Below, one piece after another: positions 8,360 to 17,406 of a stretch of DNA of 64,000 bases. The stretch is from Marivita hallyeonensis. Lineage in GTDB: Bacteria; Pseudomonadota; Alphaproteobacteria; Rhodobacterales; Rhodobacteraceae. Position 1 is the stretch's first letter. Each line of letters begins with the position of its first letter. The stretch covers positions 1-64,000 of the forward strand of contig NZ_FQXC01000001.1 of assembly GCF_900129875.1 (NCBI RefSeq). The letters run 5' to 3'. The translations under genes and the position numbers were made by a program. The notes below the pieces were generated by a model that worked only from the letters and a program-made list of their open reading frames with translations, searched no databases and was not told the DNA's origin.

Positions 8360-9184
8360 ATGCGGCGTCTCCTGACGCTCATCATCACGACGCTGGCCGC
8401 CACGGTGGCCAGCGCCTCTGACCTGCCGAAGGTCGTGTCCGTCAACGTGTGTACGGACCAGTACGTCTTGCTTCTGGCAGACAACGCGCAAATCCTTTCA
8501 CTCTCCAGACTGGCCGATGATCCCTTCAGCTCTGCCATGGCGGCCCGGGCGAAGGACTTTCCCAAGACAGCAGGCAACGCCGAAGCGATTGCCATGCAAC
8601 AGCCCGATCTGGTCGTCGCCAGCGAGTGGACCGACCCAGCGCTCGTCACCATGCTGCGCGCTATCGGCGTGGAGGTCTTACAGGTTTCCAGCATCACGCG
8701 GCTGGATCAAATTCCCGACCATCTGCGCCTGATGGGGCAGGCGTTGGCGCAAGAAGACCGCGCGGAGGCCTTGGCGCAAACGTTTGCAGAAGAGCTCGCG
8801 CAATATCGACTGACTGACGGCCCAGGCCCATTGGCCGCGTTCTATTATCCAAACGGTTATGCCTTGGGCGCCGGGACACTCAGCCACGATATCCTGACCC
8901 ATGGCGGCGCGCGAAACCTGTCAGTTGAACTTGGTATGCAGGGCGGTGGGCGTCTGTCATTGGAACAAGTGGTGCTCCTTGAGCCGGACTTCCTGATTGG
9001 ATCGCCGTCTTACAATGGCCATTCCCGATCTGAGGAAGTCACACAGCACCCGGCCATCGATGGGGTCCCGATCCTTCAAAGCTCTGCAGAATGGTCCTGC
9101 GGAACGCCTTCCAGTCTGAATGCGGCGCTGCAAGTGAGAGAGATGGTCAAAACAGTCGAGGCCGCGCAAACGACGGACAAGTAG
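8360..9184 (+). CDS. btuF: Cobalamin ABC transporter periplasmic binding protein (BtuF-type)
   Basis: This 274-residue class III periplasmic binding protein has a signal peptide ending at ASA/SDLPK and the family opening VVSVNVCTDQYVLLLAD. It receives cobalamin from BtuB. The gene starts three bases after btuB and shares the riboswitch. The inner-membrane components BtuC and BtuD do not follow; the next gene is unrelated, so the rest of the importer must be elsewhere. Confidence 0.88.
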   Translation: MRRLLTLIITTLAATVASASDLPKVVSVNVCTDQYVLLLADNAQILSLSRLADDPFSSAMAARAKDFPKTAGNAEAIAMQQPDLVVASEWTDPALVTMLRAIGVEVLQVSSITRLDQIPDHLRLMGQALAQEDRAEALAQTFAEELAQYRLTDGPGPLAAFYYPNGYALGAGTLSHDILTHGGARNLSVELGMQGGGRLSLEQVVLLEPDFLIGSPSYNGHSRSEEVTQHPAIDGVPILQSSAEWSCGTPSSLNAALQVREMVKTVEAAQTTDK

Positions 9185-9343
9185 AATGCAACCGGTCAAC
9201 ACGGGGCGGCCATTGGGCACTTCCAAATTGCCGCATTCCCGGCGACAGATGTTTCGTGGCTTGCTGAAAACGCGGGCAGTGGCTCTGACTCGGTTGCTTT
9301 GCATCGCCCGGAACGTCGGACTATTTGAAAATCTGCGAAAGGC

Positions 9344-11122
9344 ATGCTTGGTTACGGGATGGCCCAAGATACTCTGACCAAAGAAAAATCTCCTGCGTTG
9401 AGCCGCGCCTTGGCATCACGCGTGAGCGAGATTTACCCGGATTTCGACGCGGATATTCTGGCAAGCAAGATCATCGAAGCGTTCTGGCCGGAAGGCACGC
9501 ATCGTCGCAAGCGAGGCAGGCCACCGGGGAACGCGCTTTGGTCACAGGGCGATGCGCTTTTGATCACCTACGGCAACTCACTGGTCGACGGCACACACAA
9601 GCCATTGGACTTGCTAAACGATTTTCTGCGCCGATACCTCAAAGGCGTCGTCAACGGGGTGCACATCCTGCCGTTCTTTCCGTTCACCTCGGACGACGGA
9701 TTTGCGGTGACAGACTACCTGTCGGTCAACCCACAGCTGGGCGATTGGGCCGACATCAATCGCATTGCCGATGAGTTCAAGCTGATGTCGGACCTCGTGC
9801 TGAATCACGTGTCGAGCCAGGGCAACTGGTTCAACGCCTACCGGCAGGGCCAACCGCCCTACGACAAATTCTTCTTCGAAGCGGATCCTAGTGATGATCT
9901 GAGCATGGTCGTGCGCCCGCGCACCACGCCGCTGTTGCAGAAGGTCGAGACCAAAGATGGCCCGCGCCACGTCTGGTGCACATTCAGCCATGACCAGATC
10001 GATCTCGATTTCCGGAACCCGGAGGTGCTGCTGGAATTCCTGCGCACCATTCGCACACATATCGACAACGGCGTTCAAATCATTCGCCTCGATGCGGTTG
10101 CGTTCCTGTGGAAAGAGGTCGGGTCGCCATCGATCCACCTGCCGCAAACCCATGCCATCGTAAAACTCATCCGATTGCTGTGCGACTACGCGCAAGAGCC
10201 GATCGTGCTTTTGACGGAAACCAACGTACCGAAGGCAGAGAACCTCAGCTATTTCGGCAAGCGGGATGAAGCGCATGTCATTTACAACTTCCCGTTGCCA
10301 CCTCTGATCCTGCACGCGCTTCTTTCTGGCACGGCGACGCATCTGAACCGGTGGCAACGCTCTATGCCGCCCGCGCCGTTGGGCTGTGCCTATCTCAACT
10401 TCACGGCCAGCCATGACGGTATCGGTATGCGCCCGGCCGAAGGATTGCTGTCGGCGGAAGACCAGGTCGCGATGATCGACACGGTCAGAAAGGTGGGCGG
10501 CCTCGTTTCCATGCGCGCGCTCCCGGACGGTGGCGAAGCGCCTTATGAACTGAACTGCACATTCTTCGAAGCACTCAGCCAGACCTTCGATGGTCCGGAC
10601 GCGCACCATATCGAACGGTTTCTTTGTTCGCAGACAATCGTCATGTCGCTCGAGGGCATTCCGGCGTTTTACATTCATTCGCTTCTGGCCACGCCGAATG
10701 ACACGGAAGCCGTCGAGCGGCGCGGCATGAACCGGGCCATCAACCGGCATCGCTGGGACTACGAAGATTTGCGCTCAAAACTCGAAGACAGCGAAACCGT
10801 CCATGCCCGGGTGCTCAAAAGCATCTCTGACCGCTTGCGTGCCCGGAAGAAGCAGGCGGCGTTCCACCCGAACGCCACGCAGTTCACCGTTCACACAGGC
10901 GACAACCGGGTGTTCGGTCTCTGGCGTCAGAGCCTGGATCGGAGGCAGTCGATCTTCGCACTCCATAACGTGAGCGCTGATACGGTGACGATCCCTCTCA
11001 GCGCCCTCAATCTGATTGAGGACGAGGACTGGCGGGATCTGTTGTCAGACGAAGCGATGACCGGAGACGAAATCGTTCTGGCCCCGTATCAGTGCCGTTG
11101 GATCAGCAATACCGATCATTGA
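9344..11122 (+). CDS. GH13 family phosphorylase, probably glucosylglycerate phosphorylase
   Basis: This 592-residue GH13 (sucrose-phosphorylase-like, subfamily 18) enzyme cleaves an alpha-glucoside with phosphate to give glucose-1-phosphate. The nucleophile D250 (IIRLDAVAF), acid/base E292 (LLTETNVP) and D358 (TASHDG) are all visible. Sucrose and glucosylglycerate phosphorylases share this fold. Here the next two genes are glucosyl-3-phosphoglycerate synthase and its phosphatase, so glucosylglycerate is the likelier substrate. It is convergent with gpgS and overlaps it by seven bases. An ATG at 9359 is an alternative start; neither has a strong ribosome binding site. Confidence 0.82.
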   Translation: MLGYGMAQDTLTKEKSPALSRALASRVSEIYPDFDADILASKIIEAFWPEGTHRRKRGRPPGNALWSQGDALLITYGNSLVDGTHKPLDLLNDFLRRYLKGVVNGVHILPFFPFTSDDGFAVTDYLSVNPQLGDWADINRIADEFKLMSDLVLNHVSSQGNWFNAYRQGQPPYDKFFFEADPSDDLSMVVRPRTTPLLQKVETKDGPRHVWCTFSHDQIDLDFRNPEVLLEFLRTIRTHIDNGVQIIRLDAVAFLWKEVGSPSIHLPQTHAIVKLIRLLCDYAQEPIVLLTETNVPKAENLSYFGKRDEAHVIYNFPLPPLILHALLSGTATHLNRWQRSMPPAPLGCAYLNFTASHDGIGMRPAEGLLSAEDQVAMIDTVRKVGGLVSMRALPDGGEAPYELNCTFFEALSQTFDGPDAHHIERFLCSQTIVMSLEGIPAFYIHSLLATPNDTEAVERRGMNRAINRHRWDYEDLRSKLEDSETVHARVLKSISDRLRARKKQAAFHPNATQFTVHTGDNRVFGLWRQSLDRRQSIFALHNVSADTVTIPLSALNLIEDEDWRDLLSDEAMTGDEIVLAPYQCRWISNTDH

Positions 11123-12336
11123 AAGTCTTCTGTATCCGCCGCTGCGGCGGCCTGCATATCGCGGATGAAATACGGGTCGGCGGCATGCACGCGGTTCCAC
11201 GTGGCGATAAACGGCGTCTCGTGCGGATTGTCGAGGAAGGTCTGTCCGGCGCGCATGATGTTATTGGCAAAAAGCTCAATGGATTGCTCTTCGGCGTGGC
11301 GGTCGATGCTGAGACCGTTCATTTGGGCGTCACTGTAATAGGCGTCAAGCAAGTCGAGCGCACTGCGATAGTACGTGGCTTTCAGCGTGCGGAATGTGTT
11401 GGTCGTGAAGATCGTGCCATCGGCTGCAAGCTTGCGGAAGATCGCTTTGCAGATGTCTGTCGACATCCGATTGAGGCCAGTGGCCGCGTCTTCGGGGCTG
11501 AGCAACTGATGTTTGTGATCGTAGCCATCGGCGATTTCCACTTGGCACACCGCTTTGGGCGCAAGGTTTCGCCACGCTTCGGACAGAACGCCGATTTCCA
11601 GACCCCAATCAGACGGAATGCGCAAGTCGGGAAGGATATTGGTCCGCATCGCGAACTCGCCTGACAGCGGATAGCGGAAACTGCGCAGGTAATCGAGGTA
11701 ATCGCGATCCCCGATCACGCGCTTCAGCGCAATGAGCAGCGGACTCACCAAAAGCCGCGTCACCCTGCCGTTCAGCTTGTTTGCGCCGATCCGCGCATAA
11801 TAGCCTTTGGCAACCTGATACGGGAAGGTCGGGTTGGCCACCGGATAGACCAGACGCGCCAGCATTTCGTTCGTGTAGGTCAGGATATCGCAATCGTGGA
11901 TCGCCATGACGGCGCTGTCCTGGCAACCGATCAGATATCCGATGGAGGACCACACGTTCTTGCCCTTGCCCTGTTCGGCTGGCAGGAGGCCCATCTGCTC
12001 CAGCCGATTGCCAAGCGCCAGCATCCGCGGGCTATCGTTCCAGATCACGATGTGGTTCTGGTTCAGACCCTCGAAAAAGGTGCGCGCGTGGCGGAACTGC
12101 TCTTCGGTCGCACGGTCCAGGCCGATGATAATGCGATGCAGGTAGGTGACGTTCGACAGCTCTTTCAGGATGCGCGGCATCGCGTCGGTTTCTAGCTCGG
12201 AATAGAGACAGGGCAGGATCAGCGACATCTTTCGCGTCTGCGCAAAGGTCTCCAACTCATAGGTCATTTCGGCCAAGGAACGGGTGCGCAGATTGTGCAG
12301 GGTCGCGATGTTCCCGTTCTGATGAAAATCAACCAT
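11116..12336 (-). CDS. gpgS: Glucosyl-3-phosphoglycerate synthase (GT81)
   Basis: This 406-residue GT-A glycosyltransferase resembles GpgS, which makes glucosyl-3-phosphoglycerate from NDP-glucose and 3-phosphoglycerate. The metal-binding DCD is at 148-150 (MAIHDCDIL), after a KGKNVWSSIGYLIG segment typical of the family. The C-terminal half carries GEFAMRTNILPDLRIPSDWGLEIG, as in GT81 enzymes. It overlaps the downstream end of the phosphatase gene by eight bases, so the two are co-transcribed, phosphatase first. Confidence 0.87.
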   Translation of the reverse strand: MVDFHQNGNIATLHNLRTRSLAEMTYELETFAQTRKMSLILPCLYSELETDAMPRILKELSNVTYLHRIIIGLDRATEEQFRHARTFFEGLNQNHIVIWNDSPRMLALGNRLEQMGLLPAEQGKGKNVWSSIGYLIGCQDSAVMAIHDCDILTYTNEMLARLVYPVANPTFPYQVAKGYYARIGANKLNGRVTRLLVSPLLIALKRVIGDRDYLDYLRSFRYPLSGEFAMRTNILPDLRIPSDWGLEIGVLSEAWRNLAPKAVCQVEIADGYDHKHQLLSPEDAATGLNRMSTDICKAIFRKLAADGTIFTTNTFRTLKATYYRSALDLLDAYYSDAQMNGLSIDRHAEEQSIELFANNIMRAGQTFLDNPHETPFIATWNRVHAADPYFIRDMQAAAAADTEDFQ

Positions 12337-13132
12337 TTGCGTGTGTTCCCGTCGTCAAGCCAAGCTGGTACAGCAGGGCGCATACTGCCGTGTTCCAGCC
12401 ATGGGGACCAGCGTCCCGGGTGCGGCTGATGCGCCCTTCGGCTTCGCCTTTGAGGTGGGGCAGGGGGTCACGATGAGGATTGGCGACAATCACTCCGAAT
12501 TCCGCCGCCTCGAGCATCGCAATATCGTTCGGCGCATCCCCCAGTGCGATGCTGTGTTTCGGTTTGTAACGCGCAAGCACGCGCGCCATGCCATCCGCCT
12601 TCGTCGCACCGAACGACAGGGTGAGAAATCGTCCGCCTTGTGTGGCTGTCAGTCCCTGCTCTTGGATCGCCGCGAGAAACGCATCTTTTGCCGCGTCGTG
12701 CCCTGTCCAAAGCCCCGGCTCCGAGAAATCCCGCTTCATGGCAAGCCGGGCAGCGTCCGGTGAGAGGCCGGTCAGCGTGGCGATCTCATCCGCGGACATA
12801 TCGCCGAACCCTGTGAAATGCTTTCTGAGAGACGGTGGAATGGCATCGAGCATCTGGCGGACCTTTTCGTAGTCCTCCGCAATGTCGTCCTGCCCCGGCA
12901 GACCAATCACACCTGCTCCGTTCTCGACGATTGCGGGATAGTCAGAAAGACCCATCGCTTGCTGCAGGACGACTATCTCTGCGGCGGTCTTACTGCTGGT
13001 CAAAACAACCGGACACCCAATTTGCGCCAGCCGATGAAGAGCGGGTTTTGCTGGCGACCAATCGTACGTTTCGTGGTCCAGAAGCGTACCATCGAGGTCA
13101 GAGAACACGACAAGGTCGGGAGGATTCGTCAT
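12329..13132 (-). CDS. Glucosyl/mannosyl-3-phosphoglycerate phosphatase (HAD-IIB)
   Basis: This 267-residue HAD-superfamily phosphatase of the MPGP type removes phosphate from glucosyl-3-phosphoglycerate to give glucosylglycerate. Motif I is DLDGTLL close to the N-terminus, motif II is LTSSK, and the acidic motif is ALGDAPNDIAML. The ATG at 13132 is preferred because it places motif I at the usual distance; an in-frame TTG at 13168 has no ribosome binding site. It is the first gene of the operon with gpgS. Whether glucosyl or mannosyl substrates are preferred cannot be read from sequence; the GpgS neighbour argues for glucosyl. Confidence 0.85.
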   Translation of the reverse strand: MTNPPDLVVFSDLDGTLLDHETYDWSPAKPALHRLAQIGCPVVLTSSKTAAEIVVLQQAMGLSDYPAIVENGAGVIGLPGQDDIAEDYEKVRQMLDAIPPSLRKHFTGFGDMSADEIATLTGLSPDAARLAMKRDFSEPGLWTGHDAAKDAFLAAIQEQGLTATQGGRFLTLSFGATKADGMARVLARYKPKHSIALGDAPNDIAMLEAAEFGVIVANPHRDPLPHLKGEAEGRISRTRDAGPHGWNTAVCALLYQLGLTTGTHANG

Positions 13133-13192
13133 ATCCGCGAGTGTTCCGCGCGGTTGTGGCAGGCTCAACCATGAAACGTGCCAATTTGCGGA

Positions 13193-13864
13193 TCAGTGAC
13201 CGTAAAGCGCCGAATAGATCCCAAAGAAACCAACACAAACAAGGCTGAGCGCCCAGACCACATCAAGGTTCAGCCATGTTTTCGAGAGGAACTTCAAACC
13301 CAGCCAGAGATAGATGAAGACCGCGATGACGGCACCGGCCGAGGTCATGGCGACGGTGTGAACTGCGGCCACCAGAAAGGCGAGGCGGATGTTGCTTGTC
13401 ATCAGTGTCTGAGCCGCCTCGTGGCCGACGTCCTGCTGTTCAAAGCCGCAAATGCCCAGAAAGATCGGTACCAGCATCAAACCGGCCCCATGCGCCAGCG
13501 CTGCAAGGAACGACCAGAGCGCCAAGCGCGCCGGGTGGACGCGGGCAAGGAACCGGGGGTGGCGACGATTGACCAGAAGGTAGATACCCATCGCAACCAC
13601 AATCAGGCCAGCGCCCATGCGTATCTGCAATTCCCAGTCGACCAGGAACAGCATCACGGAGAACGGTAGAAGGATCGCCAGCATGGACAGGAAATGCCCG
13701 AGCGCAAGAAGCCCAAGCGCTTTGGGAAGCGCGCGGTGATCGCGCTCCATCAAAGCGGCGGACACGGCCAAGGGCCAGCCCATGCCGGGGTTCACTCCGT
13801 GATAGAACCCGGAAATGATAACGGCCCACCAAAGGGCCGCTACCGACAGGTCTTCTATGCCCAT
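13193..13864 (-). CDS. Polytopic membrane protein paired with methanethiol oxidase
   Basis: This 223-residue protein has about six hydrophobic spans. The N-terminal motif FYHGVNPGMGWPLAVSAAL resembles the first His-containing helix of metal-transporting NicO/RcnA-like proteins, but I cannot assign the family. Its ATG follows the stop of the SBP56 gene directly (TAAATG), so the two form one operon. A role in supplying copper to, or exporting products of, the methanethiol oxidase is possible but is inference. Confidence 0.75.
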   Translation of the reverse strand: MGIEDLSVAALWWAVIISGFYHGVNPGMGWPLAVSAALMERDHRALPKALGLLALGHFLSMLAILLPFSVMLFLVDWELQIRMGAGLIVVAMGIYLLVNRRHPRFLARVHPARLALWSFLAALAHGAGLMLVPIFLGICGFEQQDVGHEAAQTLMTSNIRLAFLVAAVHTVAMTSAGAVIAVFIYLWLGLKFLSKTWLNLDVVWALSLVCVGFFGIYSALYGH

Positions 13865-15265
13865 TTAGGCCGACGGATAACAGAAGCTGTCCGTTGAACA
13901 GTCACCACCTTCAAGACGGATCTGGTGGCTGCGATAACCCTTGGGGAAGTCGATGTAGAAATCCGGATCAAGCTCCAGCCCGCCGTTTTCACCGACGCGG
14001 GCCATCACCATCTGCCCGCCTTCATCGTTCGGGTAGAACTGGTCATCCCATGTCGAGTAAAGCGAGTTCGTCCAGTAGACCCGTTTGCCGTCACGGCTGA
14101 TCTCGACCATCTGCGGGCCGTAGACGAAGGGCTTGCCATTCGGATGCGGTGTCCCGCGGGCGATGCCGCCCACCTCGACCTTGCCGGCAAGCACTGGGTT
14201 CATCGGGTCGGACACGTCATATTGATGCATCTCGCCCAAGCCCCAGCACGCAACGTAGAGATACTTGTCATCGAGGCTGAGGTCGATATCCGTCACAAGG
14301 GGCGGCACAGCTTCGAAACCTTGCAGAAGCGGGGGCAGGTTATCGGCCTTTTCGGGGCGCGGATCGATGGTGATTGTCTTCTTCGCCTGCCACTTCCCGT
14401 CATCGTCACGCCACCAGGTGAAGATCGCACCTTGAAGGTTTGTCGTGTCGACGACGACACCACAGAAGCCATAAGATTTCTTCGGATCATGCGCGGGGCG
14501 GATCTCGAGCGCCATCTGGTGGTTCTCACCCAGGTCGATGGTCTGAATGTTCTTTCGCGCGCGCAGGTCCCAGAAATGGATGGAGTGGCCGTACTTGTTG
14601 GACAGCAGATCCTCGGCCACCAAACCGTTTTCAAACTGGGGCGGCAAACCCCATTCCGAACTGACCATGTAGTCCTGCGGCAGGTTCCACCAGAAATCGT
14701 AGTGCTTGTCCTGCGGGCCACGGTCCATCTCGTACTGGCCGATCACCTCGAAGGTTTCGCAATCCATGATGAAGATCCCCGGAGGACCATCGGTGCCATC
14801 TTTTCCGCCGCCGCCAAGGGTCGAGACATAGATCCCCTCTGGGCCGCAATGGATCGTGTGCGGACGGGAATAACCTGTCTTCTCGAAAATCTCCTCCGGT
14901 TCGATGATCTTGTGGATCTTCGCCTCAAGCGGCTCTTTCACATCGATGATGTAAACGCGGCTCGACCGGATGCCGGGAACAATCAGATAGCGGCGTTCGA
15001 GAAAGGCGTGGCCGGTGAGTGGTGACAAGGCTGACGAGCAGGCGTTCCAGCCGAAATGGTGAAACTCGTCGCCTTTGTAAGGCACGATCACCTGATGCAC
15101 GATCTGGCCATAGGTATCCGACTTCGGGTTCACATCGACCACGGCGATGCCGTCTTCTTGGGAGCCGTCCGGGCTGAGCATCACGGTGAAGGCGAAGTTC
15201 TCCACCGGGGCTTGCATCGCGATCTTGGGTGACGCGTAAAACGTCGGGTCTGGTCTCAAATTCAT
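13865..15265 (-). CDS. mtoX: Methanethiol oxidase / selenium-binding protein SBP56 family
   Basis: This 466-residue SBP56-fold protein is of the type shown to be copper-dependent methanethiol oxidase in Hyphomicrobium and roseobacters, converting methanethiol to formaldehyde, H2S and H2O2. Family segments are clear: FYASPKIAMQAP at the start, GYSRPHTIHCGPEGIYVSTLGG in the middle, and YSTWDDQFYP near the end. GGGAGGAC lies before the ATG at 15265, which sets the start; the open frame extends further upstream without support. I see no signal peptide. It is expected in marine bacteria that degrade DMSP. Confidence 0.88.
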   Translation of the reverse strand: MNLRPDPTFYASPKIAMQAPVENFAFTVMLSPDGSQEDGIAVVDVNPKSDTYGQIVHQVIVPYKGDEFHHFGWNACSSALSPLTGHAFLERRYLIVPGIRSSRVYIIDVKEPLEAKIHKIIEPEEIFEKTGYSRPHTIHCGPEGIYVSTLGGGGKDGTDGPPGIFIMDCETFEVIGQYEMDRGPQDKHYDFWWNLPQDYMVSSEWGLPPQFENGLVAEDLLSNKYGHSIHFWDLRARKNIQTIDLGENHQMALEIRPAHDPKKSYGFCGVVVDTTNLQGAIFTWWRDDDGKWQAKKTITIDPRPEKADNLPPLLQGFEAVPPLVTDIDLSLDDKYLYVACWGLGEMHQYDVSDPMNPVLAGKVEVGGIARGTPHPNGKPFVYGPQMVEISRDGKRVYWTNSLYSTWDDQFYPNDEGGQMVMARVGENGGLELDPDFYIDFPKGYRSHQIRLEGGDCSTDSFCYPSA

Positions 15266-15624
15266 CACTTGTCCTCCCTTGGATGAATGTTGCCCTCTTT
15301 TGTGGGGCTTAATAGCGCGCCTTATCGGGGCCTTTCCGGGGCACATCGGCCTTCCCGGCACGGCGCTTGTTTCCCGTCCCAAAAAGGGATTCGGTTTAAA
15401 TGTCTGACATTAGTCTGCGCGCGACTCGGGTGACCTGTAAACCGTCCGTTGTAACGCGACGGTTTGGGCTAACACTTTCGTCGTAGAGCCAAAGCGGAAA
15501 ACCGCCGGTTCTGACGCGCTGCATGGTTGAGAGATTCGCCGATGCGCAGTGCTCATACGCATTGACAGGCCCGGTCTCAGGCGCAGGTTAGGCCGAAACA
15601 GACCATAAACTGACAGGACAGTGC
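15266..15624. other. Divergent intergenic region mtoX / ggt with an inverted repeat
   Basis: This 359-base spacer between divergent genes holds their promoters. A perfect eight-base dyad, AAACCGTC ... GACGGTTT, lies at 15439-15446 and 15458-15465 and could be an operator. No gene is seen. Confidence 0.4.
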
Positions 15625-17406
15625 ATGACCGACTTCACAACCCGTCCAGATATCCGAGGCACTTTCGGCGTCGTGACTTCGACGCATTGGCTGGCCTCGG
15701 CGGTCGGAATGAGCATCCTCGAAAAAGGCGGCAACGCTTTTGACGCGGCGGTTGCGACCGGCTTGACCTTGCAGGTGGTCGAACCGAATTTGAACGGCCC
15801 GGCAGGTGATATGCCAGCGGTGTTCTATTCTGCGGAAACAGACGAGGTCTCGGTGCTGTGCGCGCAGGGTGTGGCCCCCGAAGCCGCCACGATTGCGCAT
15901 TACAAGGCCGAGGGCTTGACGCTGATCCCGGGCTCGGGGCTTTTGGCGACGGTTGTGCCCGGCGCGTTCGACGGTTGGATGCTGATGCTGCGCGATCATG
16001 GCACGATGTCGCTGCGTGAGGTGATGCAACCCGCCATCGACTACGCCCGCGACGGTCACCCCATGCTTCCGCGTGTGGCGAATGCCATCGCTGGATTGGC
16101 CGACTTCCTGAAAGAGGAATGGCCGACTTCGGCGCAGGTCTGGTTGCCAGACGGAAAAGCCCCGGAAGCGCATAGCCTCTTCAGGAACCCGGACCTCGCC
16201 GCAACATACGATCGGCTTGCCTCATCCGACGGCGACACGCGCGAGGCCCAGATCGATGCGGCCCGCAAAGCGTGGTGCGAGGGTTTCGTGGCCGACGCGA
16301 TCTTCGATTATCTGAAGGACGCGCATGTGATGGATGTGTCCGATGCCAAGCATTCCGCCGTGCTCTCACCCAAGGACATGGCGGAGTGGCAGGCGACATA
16401 TGAAGAACCGCTGTCGTACGATTATCATGGGTGGACCGTACACAAGACACATCCTTGGTCTCAGGGTCCGGTGCTTTTGCAGGCACTTGCCATCCTGAAG
16501 GGGATCGATCTTGGGTCCATGGACCCGAACGGTGCGGAGTTCATCCATACCGTCATCGAAGCCATCAAGCTCGCTTACTCGGATCGCGAGGCCTATTATG
16601 GCGACCCGGATTTCAGCGAAGTGCCGATGGATGTGCTGTTGAGTGACGCTTATAATGCGGAGCGTCGCAAGCTCATCACGGACACGGCTTCGCACGAACA
16701 CCGGCCCGGACACGTGCCGGGATTCGAGGCGCAGGCGGACGCCTATGTCGAACGCGCTCAGCGGGATTTCGGGGTTGGCGCAGTGGCGGCGCAGGAACCA
16801 ACGATGGCGCATCTGACGGACAAGCGCGGCGATACGGTCCATCTCGATATTATTGACCGGTGGGGGAATATGGTGTCGGCCACGCCGTCCGGGGGCTGGC
16901 TGCAAAGCAATCCAGTCATCCCGGGGCTGGGTTTCCCACTCAATTCGCGCGCGCAGATGTTCTGGCTGGACGAGGGTCTACCCACGTCTCTTGCCCCGAA
17001 GCGCCGCCCTCGGACGACGCTCACCCCGAGCCTCGCTGAAAAGGACGGACGACAAATCGCGTTCGGCACACCGGGCGGCGATCAGCAGGATCAATGGCAG
17101 CTGATCTGGTTCCTGCGCTTCGTGCATTTCGGAATGGGGCAGCAGGAAGGGATCGATCGTCCACTGTTCCATTCCATGCATTTCCAAAGCTCGTTCTATC
17201 CGCGTCAGGCCAAGCCGGGTGAGATGATGATCGAGCCGAATGTCGGCGATGCCGTGATCGAAGAGCTTCGCGCGCGGGGGCACATCGTGACCGTGTCCGA
17301 GCCGTGGGCCATCGGGCGTCTGACGGCAGCGATGCGGGAACCGGACGGTCGCCTGAGCGCGGCGGCCACACCGCGCCTGATGCAGGCCTACGCCATCGGG
17401 CGCTGA
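15625..17406 (+). CDS. Gamma-glutamyltransferase family protein
   Basis: This 593-residue Ntn-hydrolase of the gamma-glutamyltranspeptidase family is normally autocleaved before a catalytic Thr. That residue is probably T404 in KRGDTVHLDIIDRWGN, followed by the SATPSGGW loop. The family opening GVVTSTHWLASAVGMSILEKGGNAFDA is typical. No signal peptide is seen, so it may act in the cytoplasm, unlike periplasmic glutathione-processing GGTs. AGGA lies seven bases before the ATG. It converges with the marR gene, overlapping by 19 bases. The substrate cannot be named. Confidence 0.85.
   Translation: MTDFTTRPDIRGTFGVVTSTHWLASAVGMSILEKGGNAFDAAVATGLTLQVVEPNLNGPAGDMPAVFYSAETDEVSVLCAQGVAPEAATIAHYKAEGLTLIPGSGLLATVVPGAFDGWMLMLRDHGTMSLREVMQPAIDYARDGHPMLPRVANAIAGLADFLKEEWPTSAQVWLPDGKAPEAHSLFRNPDLAATYDRLASSDGDTREAQIDAARKAWCEGFVADAIFDYLKDAHVMDVSDAKHSAVLSPKDMAEWQATYEEPLSYDYHGWTVHKTHPWSQGPVLLQALAILKGIDLGSMDPNGAEFIHTVIEAIKLAYSDREAYYGDPDFSEVPMDVLLSDAYNAERRKLITDTASHEHRPGHVPGFEAQADAYVERAQRDFGVGAVAAQEPTMAHLTDKRGDTVHLDIIDRWGNMVSATPSGGWLQSNPVIPGLGFPLNSRAQMFWLDEGLPTSLAPKRRPRTTLTPSLAEKDGRQIAFGTPGGDQQDQWQLIWFLRFVHFGMGQQEGIDRPLFHSMHFQSSFYPRQAKPGEMMIEPNVGDAVIEELRARGHIVTVSEPWAIGRLTAAMREPDGRLSAAATPRLMQAYAIGR

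Noticed and set aside
9186-9377. 63-codon frame between btuF and the phosphorylase gene
   Set aside because: No ribosome binding site, basic low-information sequence, and overlap with the next gene start.
9614-10750. Minus-strand frame of 378 codons across the phosphorylase
   Set aside because: It is a shadow of the GH13 gene, whose catalytic motifs are intact.
9344-11122. Call as sucrose phosphorylase or alpha-amylase
   Set aside because: The fold is shared, but adjacent gpgS and phosphatase genes favour glucosylglycerate; there are no sucrose genes nearby.
13925-15025. Long open frame on the plus strand, 366 codons
   Set aside because: It is antisense to mtoX, has no ribosome binding site and no family features; long antisense frames are common at this GC content.
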